From contig CATIUR010000006.1 in NCBI GenBank assembly GCA_949592205.1, forward strand, positions 7,511,001-7,575,000: a DNA stretch of 64,000 bases. The letters are read 5' to 3'. A model generated the notes under the pieces. It searched no databases, was not told the DNA's origin, and saw only the letters and a list, made by a program, of their open reading frames with translations. Source of the stretch: Helichrysum umbraculigerum (taxonomy: Eukaryota > Streptophyta > Magnoliopsida > Asterales > Asteraceae). A program made the position numbers and the translations under genes. Positions 10,401-20,901 of the stretch are shown here, in pieces (positions within the stretch are counted from its first letter, which is position 1; the number at the start of each line of letters is the position of its first letter).

Positions 10401-11871
10401 GACCATTCACAACAATTTAAACATTCAAATCCTCACTGCTCAACTCGAAGCCTTAAACCCCGAAAATGTCAAAGATGAAGCCTTGCGAGGCATGGATAAA
10501 CAATTCGAAATCAAACCTAACGGGATTAGGTATTTCTCAAATCGAATCTGGTTGCCTAAGTTTGGGAACCTACGAGACTTGGTGATGGATGAAGCTCACA
10601 AGTCCAAATATTCTATCCATCCGGGATCCGATAAAATGTACCACGGTATCAAGGACTTCTACTGGTGGCCGAACATGAAAGCTGAAATCGCCACCTATGT
10701 CAGCAAATGCCTTACTTGCTCCAAAGTCAAAATCGAATATCAAAAACCTTCTGGTTTACTTCAACAACCCAGTCTTCCTGAATGGAAATGGGAACAAATT
10801 GCCATGGATTTCATAATCAAACTACCCAAATCATCGAGCGGTTGCGATACCATTTGGGTGATCGTGGATCGTCTCACAAAGTCTGCTCACTTCCTGGCAA
10901 TCAAGGAATCCGACAAAATGGAAAGCCTCACCAACATTTATCTGAAGGAAATCGTGATCAAACACGGTGTTCCAATCTCAATTATCTCCGATAGAGATAG
11001 TCGTTTCACTTCACAATTTTGGCAATCACTTCAAAAATCTCTGGGTACTCGACTTGACATGAGTACCGCATACCATCCTCAAACTGACGGCCAAAGTGAA
11101 CGAACAATTCAAACACTAGAAGACATGCTACGGGCCTGCGTAGTAGACTTCGGTGTAAACTGGGAAAAACACCTACCATTGTGCGAGTTCTCGTACAACA
11201 ACAGTTATCATACCAGCATTAAAGCTGCACCGTTCGAGGCACTGTACGGTCGTAAGTGCCGGTCACCTATCTGTTGGACCGAGGTTGGGGATAGCCAACT
11301 CACAGGTCCAGAAATTATTCACGAGACGACCGAGAGGATCGTCGAAATTCAAAACAAGCTCAAGGCCGCGCGTGATCGTCAGAAAAGTTATGCTGACGTG
11401 AGACGCAAACCACTCGAGTTCCAAGTTGGGGATCGAGTACTACTCAAAGTATCGCCTTGGAAAGGCGTAATCCGATTTGGTAAACGAGGGAAGTTGAACC
11501 CCAGATACATTGGACCATTCGAGATCCTTGAAAGGATTGGTCCAGTGGCATATCGATTGCAGCTGCCACCTGAACTCCGCAGCGTGCATCCCACTTTTCA
11601 TGTTTCAAATCTGAAGAAGTGTCTGTCTGATGAGACACTTATCATTCCACTCGACGAAATTCGAGTTGACGAGAAACTTCACTTCGTTGAGGAACCCGCC
11701 GAAATCATGGACCGTGAGGTCAAACAACTTAAACAAAGTCGTATTCCCATCGTCAAAGTTAGGTGGAATTCGCGGCGCGGTCCGGAATTCACCTGGGAAC
11801 GGGAAGACCAAATGCGACTCAAGTATCCTCAACTTTTCAATGACTCCACATCAAACACGACTTCAACATAA
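7429..11871 (+). CDS. Tekay-1 Gag-Pol polyprotein with chromodomain
   Basis: A single uninterrupted frame of 1480 residues that makes the capsid and all replication enzymes. In order: Gag, about 45-220; zinc knuckles CX2CX4HX4C at C286-C299 and C319-C332, with a knuckle-like Cys/His stretch at 271-282; aspartic protease with DTGA at 385-388; reverse transcriptase with KIDLRSG (D657) and active site FIDD at 719-722; RNase H with D868, E905, D930 and D973; integrase zinc domain H1057, H1064, C1094, C1097; catalytic core D1127, D1188, E1224 (35 residues between the last two); GPF motif near 1362; and chromodomain about 1418-1470 (VKVRWNSRRGPEFTWERED). The ATG lies 438 bp after the primer site. 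All catalytic residues expected for the family are present. The one oddity is ALSLK after D973, where the family usually has ALSRK. Chromodomains in this lineage are thought to steer integration to chromatin. Confidence 0.97.
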   Translation: MPPRRQITLSEAEIAGIIACSVTEALATRTPPGSEDTATNTPPPKPCSYKDFLSCKPLYFKGAEGAIGLIRWIERMESVFSLCDCTENNKVKFAAYTFQEGALTWWKTHANSVGLEVANRLPWAELKKKLTEKYCPEEELHRLEEEFWHLEVQGNDVADYTTKFQQFALLCPSLVEPESKGIKKYIRGLPENIQGNVASSKPTTTESAIRLAHELMALVVSRETSNTSSSNNSKRKSTEHHHNSNKKNNAIQVYNTNSESNRSYTGDRPYCPKCNYHHFGQCNPPCNNCRRYGHLTKDCRAPKSNNNPSDKNARQPKSCYECGNPGHFRDSCPKLKNKGNNNNHRNNNNTKSSAFVINSGDARQDPNVVTGMFLLNNLTASILFDTGADRSFISDEFCPLLDITPVALDVKYTVELANGKLIETNSVIPNCTLNLADETFSIDLMPVEIGSFDVIVGMDWLSKHRAEIICHDKIVRIPLSVGRTLVIQGETGGTRLNLISCLKTQKFLRKGYPAILAHIMEKKSEEKRLEDVPIVRDFPEVFPEELPGLPPPRQVEFSIDLVPGAAPVARAPYRLAPSELQELSTQLQELLERGFIRPSSSPWGAPVLFVKKKDGSFRMCIDYRELNKLTVKNRYPLPRIDDLFDQLQGSSCYSKIDLRSGYHQLRVRDADIPKTAFRTRYGHYEFQVMPFGLTNAPAVFMDLMNRVCKPYLDKFVIVFIDDILIYSRSKEEHAQHLRTILELLKHEELYAKFSKCEFWIKTVQFLGHVIDSQGIHVDPSKIEAIKDWQSPTTPTEVRQFLGLAGYYRRFIENFSKIAIPLTTLTQKDKKFDWTDKQESAFQLLKQKLCSAPILSLPEGTDDFVVYCDASHQGLGCVLMQRDKVIAYASRQLKIHEKIYTTHDLELGDVVFALKIWRHYLYGTRCTIFTDHKSLQHIFDQKDLNMRQRRWVELLTDYDCELKYHPGKANVVADALSLKERVKPLRVRALSMTIHNNLNIQILTAQLEALNPENVKDEALRGMDKQFEIKPNGIRYFSNRIWLPKFGNLRDLVMDEAHKSKYSIHPGSDKMYHGIKDFYWWPNMKAEIATYVSKCLTCSKVKIEYQKPSGLLQQPSLPEWKWEQIAMDFIIKLPKSSSGCDTIWVIVDRLTKSAHFLAIKESDKMESLTNIYLKEIVIKHGVPISIISDRDSRFTSQFWQSLQKSLGTRLDMSTAYHPQTDGQSERTIQTLEDMLRACVVDFGVNWEKHLPLCEFSYNNSYHTSIKAAPFEALYGRKCRSPICWTEVGDSQLTGPEIIHETTERIVEIQNKLKAARDRQKSYADVRRKPLEFQVGDRVLLKVSPWKGVIRFGKRGKLNPRYIGPFEILERIGPVAYRLQLPPELRSVHPTFHVSNLKKCLSDETLIIPLDEIRVDEKLHFVEEPAEIMDREVKQLKQSRIPIVKVRWNSRRGPEFTWEREDQMRLKYPQLFNDSTSNTTST

Positions 11872-11897
11872 ATTTCGGGACGAAATTCTTCTAACAT

Positions 11898-11905
11898 GGG
11901 GAGAA
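11898..11905 (+). other. Tekay-1 polypurine tract
   Basis: GGGGAGAA directly abuts the 3' LTR. It is preceded by the TTTCGGGACGAAATTC segment typical of this lineage. Confidence 0.85.
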
Positions 11906-14531
11906 TGTGACAACCGTCAATTTAGGACTAGAATTTAGTGCCTAAACAAGTATTAATACATGTAATTAGTTCTGTGTTAGGCTAATTAATGTATCAATTA
12001 TTATATATATTGTTGAATATATATCTACACAATGATGCGGTTTGTTTAAATCGTACGAGTTTCAAATCGAATGAACTTCGATATATTAAATACGGACGTT
12101 GGTGAACAATTTAGTTAAGTAATACAAGGATGATTAATAACGTTATCGTATTTAAAAATATTATGTCAATAATATTTCGTATCCAGATTTTATCAAACAA
12201 TTAATATTAACGCGAATCAGAATGTAACTTCGCAAACGAAACGAGACAATCCACCTTTTCTAATGTAATTATTAAATAGTTAGTAAAATACTTCAACAAA
12301 AATACTGAATAATTATTCGTATTTTAAAACGTATATTAAAACCGTAAAATAAATATTTAACGTTTGAACGACGGAGAAAACGAACACCGCACGGAGCGGG
12401 AAAAGCGGGGCGAAAATGGGAATTAACCTCCCATCCCCACCATCTTTTCTTTCATTTCCCATTTCCTTTCTCTCTCTCCTCTCTTATTTTCTCTCTATCA
12501 CCACCATCTCCATAATCCATAAAAATCACAAAATAAATACGCTAAATGACTTCAAATCATCATACTCGTTTGTAATAAAACGTTCACCACTTCGCGATCT
12601 ACAATCCTATCTTTCCGGAATTTCATTTCGGCGATTTGTAAGTTTCCGACACAACTCCGAAAACTCTCGTTTTTAAGTTTTATAACTTGCTAGTTGTTTG
12701 TATAACCTTGTAATGTCCTAAAATGGGTTGGGTAAAAATATTATGTCGATCGATGGCCGGAAAATGCATTTTTGAGGTTGAAACTCCGATCAGACTCCGT
12801 ACGTCGCATTTGGCCTGGAGCAAATGCGACGCAGCGACTTACGTCGCACTATAACCCCAACGTCGCATATAGCGACGCAGCCTATTACGTCGCATTGAAT
12901 TGCGACGTCGCACTTAGCGACGCAGACCCTTACGTCGCAGAAATCAACTACGTCGCCTATAGCGACGTCACGTACAACGTCGCATTAAATTGTGAAAGTC
13001 GCACATAGCGACGCCATGCCCAACGTTGCAGTCCGGATCTGCGACGTCGCACCCAACGTCGCACAAACCAGAACCTCAAAAACACAGATTTTTACTAAGT
13101 GTCGAGGCTCGAAATTTTATCACTTGATTTCACCCAAATTCAAGTCCGGATGCGTTTTTCCTTAAAACAATATAGTAGAAATAAAAATTTTCCAAGCTGA
13201 CCTGGCAGCTCGACCCCAGCCAAGGGCTCTGCCCCTTGGACCCCGCCAGGGGCTGCCGCCCCTTGGACCCCGCTAACCAGGGGCGCTGCCCCCGGACCCC
13301 CGTACTTAGATTCTGTAAGCACATTTTTACAACAAAAATGTCAAACTTGTACAACTTCAAAACGCTTACACGATACAACTTTTCAATCATAATGAAAATT
13401 TACTTTTCAAGGTTAACACGTCGAGACATAAGGAGAACATTAACATATTTAAATTCAAACAATCACCAACGGGCCGTATACATTTTCAAAACCTAATTCA
13501 CAATCAAACAAGTAGTTGTAACTTGTATCAAGTCAATCAAACAAGTCGTAGTAACTTGTAACTATACAATCAACCAAATCGGGGTAATTTGGACATCAAG
13601 TTAAGCAAACAATTTCAATGGTAGTCTTTCGAGATACCGGTACAATTAATAACAATTCAAGTGTCGTGGACACATTCAGGTTTCAAGACTTTGGACACCA
13701 AATTACAGCTAATTACCTCAAGTTTATTAAATTAAACACTTCAAGAATCAGGTGAGTTTCATAGCCCCATTTTCACTATTTTACAACTAGGGGTGTGATA
13801 ATACTGCTCTGTTTTGTTTTACAAGTAGAACGCAAGTGCCAACTTTCAAATACTACATGAGTTTCAAGCTAATCAATTTAAAGTCCTCCATAGCATAGTC
13901 TCTAATATTTTAGCGTGAATGTTAGTATATGATATCATATGGGATTGACAATCCTCATCCGGGTTAGCACGCACTAACCGGTCAAACGGATGTATTAGCA
14001 TTTGGGAAGACGAGTGTTGATTAGGCACTCGTAGGAGGCATTTCAAGTTAGGTTTCCTTAATTGGGCCTGACAAATCAAGTTAAGCTCAGACTATGTGCT
14101 CATGGACAGTATAACTTTTATTTTGCTTAATTGCATTTTAAATTCAATATAAATCTTGCGGTTCTTACAACTATACATTGACATACAAACCTGTGAGCTC
14201 ACCAGCTTTTTCGCTGACCCATTTTAGTATTTATCACAGGTACCCAGCAGTAGGTTGGCTGCACAAGCAGGAACTATTAGCTCGAGTCAGCATTCATACA
14301 ACTAGAGATTGGATTGCATTATTATATTTTGTAAAAGTAATTATGCTATGAAATCTCTCAATTTCAGAAATCGAGCTAATGTAACAATATTTTGATGTAA
14401 ACATTTACTTTTTCTATACAAGTTTAAAACGACGCATATAGTGGTCGTTCATTATATCTTTGTGCTTTGTATATTGATTAGTGACACCCAAATCGAGCTT
14501 CCGCAAATCAATCAAATTTGGGGGTGTCACA
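11906..14531 (+). repeat. Tekay-1 3' LTR
   Basis: A 2626-bp copy of 4349-6974 at an offset of 7557. It carries the hairpin array at 12801-13064, the GC-rich block at 13195-13307 and the ACCAACGGGCCGTA segment at 13463-13491. It is followed by the duplication GATAA. Confidence 0.97.
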
Positions 14532-14595
14532 GATAACCATCCTTAAACAAAGCATAAAATGAAATAATGTTTCTAGTCATTTCTGACGAATAACA

Positions 14596-14823
14596 TCAAT
14601 TATTCAAATCTATCCTAACTCCAGAGTTTAGCACGAGCTCATACTTTCCAATCTCGGTAATAGGCGTGATTCCTTTGTTTCCCATGACTAGATTAAGCTC
14701 TCCATGCTTCAACTTCCTACTTTCCTTTAGACCCTGCAATACAGTGCAAATGTGAGTACGACACCCTGTATCTAGAACCCACGAATTAGAAGTTGTAGTA
14801 TTATGGAGTTCGATCATGAACAT
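14596..14823 (-). pseudogene. Copia-1 aspartic protease region
   Basis: An open piece of 75 residues on the minus strand carrying SWVLDTGCRTHIC, the DTG active site of a Copia aspartic protease that matures the polyprotein. It shares a frame with gag upstream and with the integrase piece beyond the Tekay-1 insertion. The sequence between its stop and 14537 reads as the normal linker toward the pre-integrase domain, where Tekay-1 inserted. The short length reflects fragmentation rather than a separate gene. Confidence 0.85.
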
Positions 14824-15735
14824 ACCTGAGTGAACACTCTTTTCAACCTTGCCATCTTCAAGGTCTTTCAGGTATTTCGGGCAGCTACGTTTTCAGTTCC
14901 CCTTGGTGTTGCAGTAAAAGCACACTGCTTCCTTCCGATCATTCACTGGTGCAATATCAGAATCAGTCTTTCTTTTGGACCCACGATTGGACTTTCCATT
15001 CGCAGTCTTTGCTTTCCAATTTGACCTCTCTTTTTTTGCAGTTTGACCAATTGCCAATACAGGAGCTGCTGAGCTAGAGGACACATCATCTTTCTTGATT
15101 CCTTGCTCAACGGTTTGCACTAAATTATGGAGTTCCATTATTGAGCCTTCTCTCTCATTCATATTCATCTGATATGACATTACAAACTGATTGTAGACAG
15201 CTGGCAGACAGGACAGAATTATGGCAATGGAAAACTCTGTATCAAACATCATATCTAATGATTCCAACCTATCAAAGTACCCTTTCATCTCTAAGATGAA
15301 AGCACAGATAGATGCTCCAAGTTTGGGCTTACAAGCCATGAGGGACTTGACCACATCAAGGCGTTCTTTTCTTGCCTTGGCCTGAAACATTTCCTTAAGC
15401 TGTTGGTTCATTTCATAAGCCTAAGTATTTTCAAAAGTCTTTTGCAACTCGGGGCTCATGGAGGATGTCATGATACAAGACACTTTATTCGCATCATCAT
15501 AATGTTTCCTGTGTGCCTCAATCTCCTCTTGGGTTGTATTTTTATCAATCACAGGAATCTGCTCATCGAGAACATACTCCTTGTTCTCGTACCTCAAGGT
15601 AAACCTTAGGTTACGCATCCAATCCATATAGTTTGGACCAGTCAGTCTTTCCCTTCCAAGAACCGAGAGTAGTGAGAAGTTCGAGTTATGTGCGGGATTG
15701 GGGACGGGAGGATTATTACCATTTGTAGAAGACAT
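14824..15735 (-). pseudogene. Copia-1 gag
   Basis: Starts with ATG at 15735 and runs leftward in one frame, broken by stops at 15421-15423 and 14893-14895. The N-terminal part has LTGPNYMDWMRNLRFTLR, the common opening of Copia Gag. The middle is helical, with QLKEMFQ and a YFDRLESL segment. The C-terminal part has a basic stretch and the zinc knuckle CFYCNTKGN, in which the His position is Asn and the following codon is a stop, so the knuckle is destroyed twice over. Gag would form the virus-like particle. This copy cannot make a complete protein. Confidence 0.88.
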
Positions 15736-16663
15736 CTATAAGATAAACAGTTTTAGTTAGTTTGAATATTCCTGAATTAATTACCCAATTTCAAAATTAA
15801 GGCTAGGATCCATATTTTAGATTCGTTTTATGAAGAGGTTTGCCGTAATCATATCGCGAATTTATTTTAGGTAGACAATGCCTTTGTCAATTTCATTCTC
15901 TATGAAACTCCTAGTTCTTTTGAAATTTATTGATTCTTATTAATGACATGTTAATCTCGAATATGCTCATCTACCATTCATGACTGGTATGCCGAGGATC
16001 ATGAACAAGATGGTGAACTTAACCATGCAAAACCCGCATGGTCCCCGGCCCGAGTACGCTCGAGAATCGCGAGTTCCACATCACCTCTCAATATGATCTC
16101 ACATTAATGTGCCGGTAAACCACACACGCTCCATTAATAGACCATACGAAAGATGTGCGGTTTTCATGGGTTAGCGTACTATTCACATTTTAGTATCTAG
16201 AACGGGATTTTGTTTTAGTACTTTTAGGTCATACTTTTGATCTTGACATCATCCTATCAAAAGTCATCGGTAGCTCCATTGAACGCACAAAGAAGCGGAG
16301 AAGCAGGTCAGCGCGAAGCCTATTAAAAACCTGACTTCTTTAGGGAAGCTGAGCGACCCGCCTTATACCTCTCTTATAGTTTGTTCACTATGGGTGAGCC
16401 GATTTATCAATTAACTAACGATGTATTTGTATTTAATGATACATATACTTATAGCTCATAATATATGTAAGGTCTCTCTTTAAACTCTTAAAGTCTACGG
16501 TTCTATTTTAAAACATTTTAAAATTTAGGATTATATTTTAAACATTTCAAAATATGGGGTCTAAAGTGTAAATTCTTTTTACCAATTTAGACAAGCCAAT
16601 TTTCAATTTATCTTTACCTACATACTATTGCAGATAATTAAATGCTAATATTTATTAAGCTAA
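15736..16663 (-). other. Copia-1 leader
   Basis: Untranslated leader of some 930 bp between the primer site and the gag ATG. No convincing ORF. It holds GC-richer patches near 16030-16080 and 16280-16370 but nothing I can name. Confidence 0.6.
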
Positions 16664-16676
16664 GGCTCTGATACCA
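16664..16676 (-). other. Copia-1 primer-binding site (initiator Met tRNA)
   Basis: Minus-strand TGGTATCAGAGCC lies one base inside the 5' LTR boundary. It is the Met-tRNA primer site and fixes the element's orientation. Confidence 0.92.
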
Positions 16677-16677
16677 C

Positions 16678-17414
16678 TGTTGGGTTTTCTATTCCCTAAC
16701 TAGATTAATATGCGTAGCGAAATATAACAAAATTAATCTAAGGCAATTAGGAAACTAAACCCTAAGGGATCTTAACTTGAATAAATAAAAGCAATAAAAC
16801 AAATAAGATAAATAAGAAATTACTAACCTTTGAGAAAACAATTTTTCACGTGTAGACAAACTAGTAGAACCTTCTTGCTTTGGAGGCGAGTGCCCAAACC
16901 AGAACACCTATAATGCTTCACACCCACGAACCAAGAGAAATTCCCATGTCTCCTATGGTCACGACTCTTAGTCATAAAACTCTTACAAGGAGCAGGAGTA
17001 AGAAAGAGAGAAAGAGAATTGAAAACTATTCAATTCAAAAGGTACGCCTAGAAAGCTAAGGGTAGGCCCCTATTTATAGGGGAGGAGGAGGCCCAGGGTT
17101 TCATCCCCTGGCCGATGTGGGACAAGCTGTTTTCGTCCTTCAACCGCTGGCTAAAGCTTTCAGCCGGCGGCTAAACTTGATTCTTGCCCAGACTAAAACA
17201 CGTTCCACCACCTTACCCAGTTTTGACTTCAGCCACTGGCTAAACCTTCCAGCTAGCGGTTAAATGCACTTTCCAGAATGTTCTATTAATTAATCCAATA
17301 ATTAATTATTTCTCATTTATTTCTCTTACTGTTCATTGAGGGCGACCCAAAAAGGACTCTACTTTTAATGATAGTTTTACCAATTTAGTTATGACCTTGG
17401 ACACTATTCCAACA
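16678..17414 (-). repeat. Copia-1 5' LTR
   Basis: 737 bp, bounded by TGTTGGG at 16678 and CCAACA at 17414. It pairs with 1-655. The minus-strand TATA box (CTATAAATAGG) is at 17070-17080. The GGCGGCTAAA-type motifs upstream of it are more degraded than in the left copy. Confidence 0.92.
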
Positions 17415-18510
17415 CCTTAGTGGGTATGTTACTCTATCTCATGCACCTAGGAATTGAACATTCCAAGAAGAGTCGTTACTCCGTCACTGGATAACGTTGA
17501 AGAGTTGAGCATCCTCCTCCGATCAGACTCAATTTGGCCTAGCATTCAGTGACATACTAAAAAAGAATTTTGAAAAAATTTTGATCTTGCCATAGTAATC
17601 AAAGGATTTTGATTTGCAGATTTTAGGGTTTTGAAGATGAAAGGTTTTTAATTTTTAAGAACTCAAAAATCAAGTGTGCGTAAAAAGTGAGAGTGAGATA
17701 AAATCACTGATTTTATAGTGAGCACAACTTGATAATTATGTGGTTAAAAATGAAGAGTCGTGGACGATGGTAGCGGTTGGTGGGAGTGGTATAGGGGTGA
17801 TGATGGTGGAGAGTGGCGGTTTAATGGTGATGGGAGAGGTGCGCCGGAAAAATGCACTGAAAGATAATGTCAGAAATGCGACTTTTCCGGTGTACCAAAA
17901 TATATTTATTTTTGAAATCCGTCAAATTAAATACAAGAAGTATTAAACATAACGAATGTTTATCGATTTATATTCCACCATTAAATGATATCTACCACAA
18001 AAAAATATAAGTATCATAACGTGACAATTTCATATATTTATCTAGCTGAACCTTTTGTTTTCCTGATTTAATCACAACTTAGAATACTGATTAAATCATT
18101 TAGACATGGGTTTAGTTTTGATAAGGACCATTATTTGTCAAATTTTGATAGATATATGTTTTATTTGAAAGAAATGAATATAGATTATGTTCAAAGTAAG
18201 ATGAACATTATGTTTCTAATGATACAACTTACTGATCAGACCACAACTTAGAATACTGACCTGATCAGCTAGTGATATCATAGAAAAATAACATTAATCA
18301 AACTTTTAAACATAAAAGATATTCAAGTGACTTTACGAGTTATAATAGAAGATGAATATAACATACTAATTTGTGAACTTGCTGATTGATTCAGTGAAAG
18401 TCAGTTGATTAGTGAATATATCATTCTAATGTTATAAACTGTAGAGTCAATTTATTTAAAGCAATTGTAAAAGATAAGCAAAAATAAATAAATAAAATCA
18501 AAGAATCTAT
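17415..18510. other. Unassigned AT-rich sequence with a promoter-like segment
   Basis: Not matched to any other part of the window. On the minus strand, a TATA-like CTATAAAATC at about 17708-17717 is followed by an A-rich, leader-like tract containing AACCCTAAAATC and then an ATG near 17596 with only 15 sense codons. CACAACTTAGAATACTGA occurs twice, near 18073 and 18241. AT-rich inverted repeats (AAATAAATAAATAAA against TATTTATTTATTTAA) lie at 18484-18521. It may be the remains of the Copia-2 3' part or an old unrelated element. Confidence 0.35.
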
Positions 18511-20854
18511 TTATTTATTTAAGTTTAACTGGTGATCCCAGCCAGAAGTAGGTTCATAGTGGCAAAGCCTTGGTTTTGGCTTCCACTGATTTGCATAAAT
18601 TGTATCTGAATGCTCACTGATGATTTGATGTTTTGAAATAGGTGGAGCTAAGCATTCAGATGACAAGTGCTGTCTTTCACCACATTTATAACAATTTTTG
18701 TTTAAATAACTTGCCTTTTTGACTTTCCTTGTTTTAAGTTGCTGATCTGACACAATCAAACAACTTCTCTTGCTGATTTTTACTTCCTGCATCTTTGACT
18801 TAAGATCACTGATAGAAGTTTTCTCAGTGACTGATACAGTGTCAGTAAAGTTTCTGATAATTACTTGATTATCAGAGATGGTTTTGATGAGATGTGAAGT
18901 TACTGATGATTTGACAGTTTCCAAAACATTTGTCTCATCACTACCTTCTTTCATATCAGAATCATCAGTGATCAATTTTCTTTTAGTGAAATAGTTTGGT
19001 CTTGGCTCACTGAAAACTGATATAGGTTCAAAAACAGCTTCTGAAAAATTACCCTTGGGTTCAAAGTCAGGATCAACTTTCTTTGAGTCAGCGAGTGATG
19101 CAGCATAGCCAAAATCTCCTCCCAAAATAGCTTTAGCTTGTTTTGGAATTTGATTATTAACACACTGATTTACATTGTTGTTAGACTTACACCAAAATTC
19201 CATGACCTTTTTAAGTTGTAGAAATTGTGTTTCAAATTTTACTTTCTCCTGAACACATACTTGATTAGCATAAGTTTGTGCATCAAGATCTATCTTTAAC
19301 CTTTTAAGTTTTGACACATTTTCATTCTGATCAGTTAGTTTGGTTTTTAAGTCGCTGATCTCATTTCTTTGTCTTTTCTGAATGTCATGAGCATTTGATA
19401 AGTCAACTATCAGAGACTCAAAAACATTCTCTTTTTCAAAAACTGAAGATGATTTGAAACAATGTACCCTGTAAAGAGTTTCAGGATCCCATTAAGATGC
19501 TGAACACTTAAGAGTGACTTCTTTGATATCTTCAAGAAATTCAGCGTCATCAGCCATCAGACAGTACTCCTTATCTAAACAAATCATTGCTTCTTCTTCA
19601 TCTGATGATGATGAGTCAGAGTCACTGAATTAACCCTCTTCAGCAACAAAACCTTTTCCCTTCTTCTTTCCAAATTTAGCCATTTCCGTCAGTTTCTTGT
19701 ATTTTGCCTTGTACTTGTTGTACTTGTCATTTCTGAAGTTTGGCACTGGTTCAGGGACTTGGTTGACTGACTTTGATCTACAATTAGCTGCAAAGTGACT
19801 AGGTTTACCACACTTGTAGCATTCACCTTTTGATTTGAAATTATCAGATGATGGAGCACCAGCGAATCTTTTTGATCTGGTGTTCCTTCTGAAATTTGCA
19901 ACTATCATTGCCATGTCTCTTTCCAGCTTTTCTAGACCCTCATCATATTCATACTCCGATTGTTCTTCAGCTTCTTCACCTTCTTCACCAGCTATCAGCG
20001 ACTTTGAGCTTTGCTTAGAAACTTTTGATTTCTGTCTCTGATCAATTTCTTCAAGGTCAGCTACAAGGGCATTCGATACTTTTTGACTTCCAAGTGTTGC
20101 ACGAATGTGCTCACTTTGATCAGCTTGCTTTTCCGACTGCTCCCAGTTGAGCAAAATACCATCGACTTGAGTAAGATTAAGATCTGTATAATCATTCCTC
20201 ATCTGTATAATCATTCCTCTGTCTCGTAAAGGTAGCAATGGTTCCCCAAACTTTTCTTGGCAATAATTCCAAGAACTTTTCAAAAACAAATCGCTGCTCC
20301 TTTCCTATACTAGCCTTCTCCATTTTGTTCATCAGCGATTGATATCTGGTATAAGTAGAAGATAGTGACTCGTTGGGTTCCATTGCGAACAGCTCATATT
20401 GGCGAGTGAGATTTACTTCCCTGCAGCGAATAATATCAGGAGTTCCAATATATATATTCCTAAGGGTATCCTACATATCTTTTGCAGTTTTGCAAAGCCT
20501 TATTGATTCAAACACTTCGTCACGAAGTGACATGCCAATGTAGATTTTAGCTTGTTTATCTAATCTAACCAATCGTCTATCCTCATCCGTCCACTGTTCC
20601 TCTCTCTTAGGCATAACCATTTCTGGTATTGCAGGAGTGGTAGCAGTAGCTACAACAACAGGAATAATAGTGGTTGGAATATGGGGACCATTGGTTATGA
20701 TATTGCAAAGACGATCATCAATAAGATCAAGAAACATCATCATCCGGGACATCCAGGTTTCAATCCTAGAGGGATCAAACGCTGGAGGTTTGGTAGTAGA
20801 ACTATTTCCCTTCTGATACTCGGAGTCGACACAGCTGTACTTTACTGATTCCAT
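18511..20854 (-). pseudogene. Copia-2 (SIRE-like) gag
   Basis: A long gag remnant of about 780 codons reading leftward from ATG 20854. The opening MESVKYSC and the segment TKPPAFDPSRIETWMSRM resemble SIRE-type Copia Gag. A first zinc knuckle CYKCGKPSHFAANC lies near 19800 and a second, CYKCGERQHLSSEC, near 18680, separated by acidic Ser/Asp-rich and coiled-coil-like stretches. Breaks: a stop at 20471-20473; a 19-bp tandem duplication at 20183-20220 that shifts the frame; stops at 19630 and near 19494. The open frame ends at 18511 without any protease motif, so pol is missing. The family placement is by resemblance and is less sure than the Gag call. Confidence 0.75.
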
Positions 20855-20887
20855 TGAAAATCTGGTTAATTGATTTAAACCAACTCT

Positions 20888-20899
20888 GCTCTGATACCA
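20888..20899 (-). other. Copia-2 primer-binding site (initiator Met tRNA)
   Basis: Minus-strand TGGTATCAGAGC lies 34 bp upstream of the gag ATG and two bases inside the LTR. Confidence 0.85.
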
Positions 20900-20901
20900 A
20901 T

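Larger units (their letters stand above)
4349..14531 (+). mobile_element. Tekay-1: intact Ty3/Gypsy chromovirus retrotransposon
   Basis: A complete 10183-bp element. Both LTRs are 2626 bp, start TGTGACAACC and end GGTGTCACA. The 5-bp target duplication GATAA is at 4344-4348 and 14532-14536. The order is LTR, Met-tRNA primer site, a single long gag-pol frame, polypurine tract, LTR. A chromodomain at the polyprotein C-terminus, long LTRs and the conserved TTTCGGGACGAAATTC stretch just after the stop (about 11873) place it in the Tekay/Del chromovirus lineage (established family knowledge). LTR near-identity with no indels and an intact frame point to recent insertion, after Copia-1 was in place. 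Confidence 0.97.
1..17414 (-). mobile_element. Copia-1: decayed Ty1/Copia retrotransposon, host of Tekay-1
   Basis: A minus-strand Copia element. Its right (5') LTR is at 16678-17414 and its left (3') LTR runs into the window start. Reading leftward, the order is LTR, Met-tRNA primer site, gag, protease, integrase, reverse transcriptase, RNase H, purine tract, LTR, which is the Copia order (integrase before reverse transcriptase). Tekay-1 (4349-14531) splits it between protease and integrase, and the reading frame is continuous across that insertion once the 5-bp duplication is discounted. At least eight in-frame stops interrupt the polyprotein, but the surviving pieces all share one frame, so decay has been mainly by substitution. 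The left target duplication lies outside the window. Lineage within Copia not assigned. Confidence 0.93.

Noticed and set aside
7429..11871. Shorter frames inside and opposite the Tekay-1 polyprotein
   Set aside because: Shadows of the 1480-residue frame, which carries all the recognisable domains.
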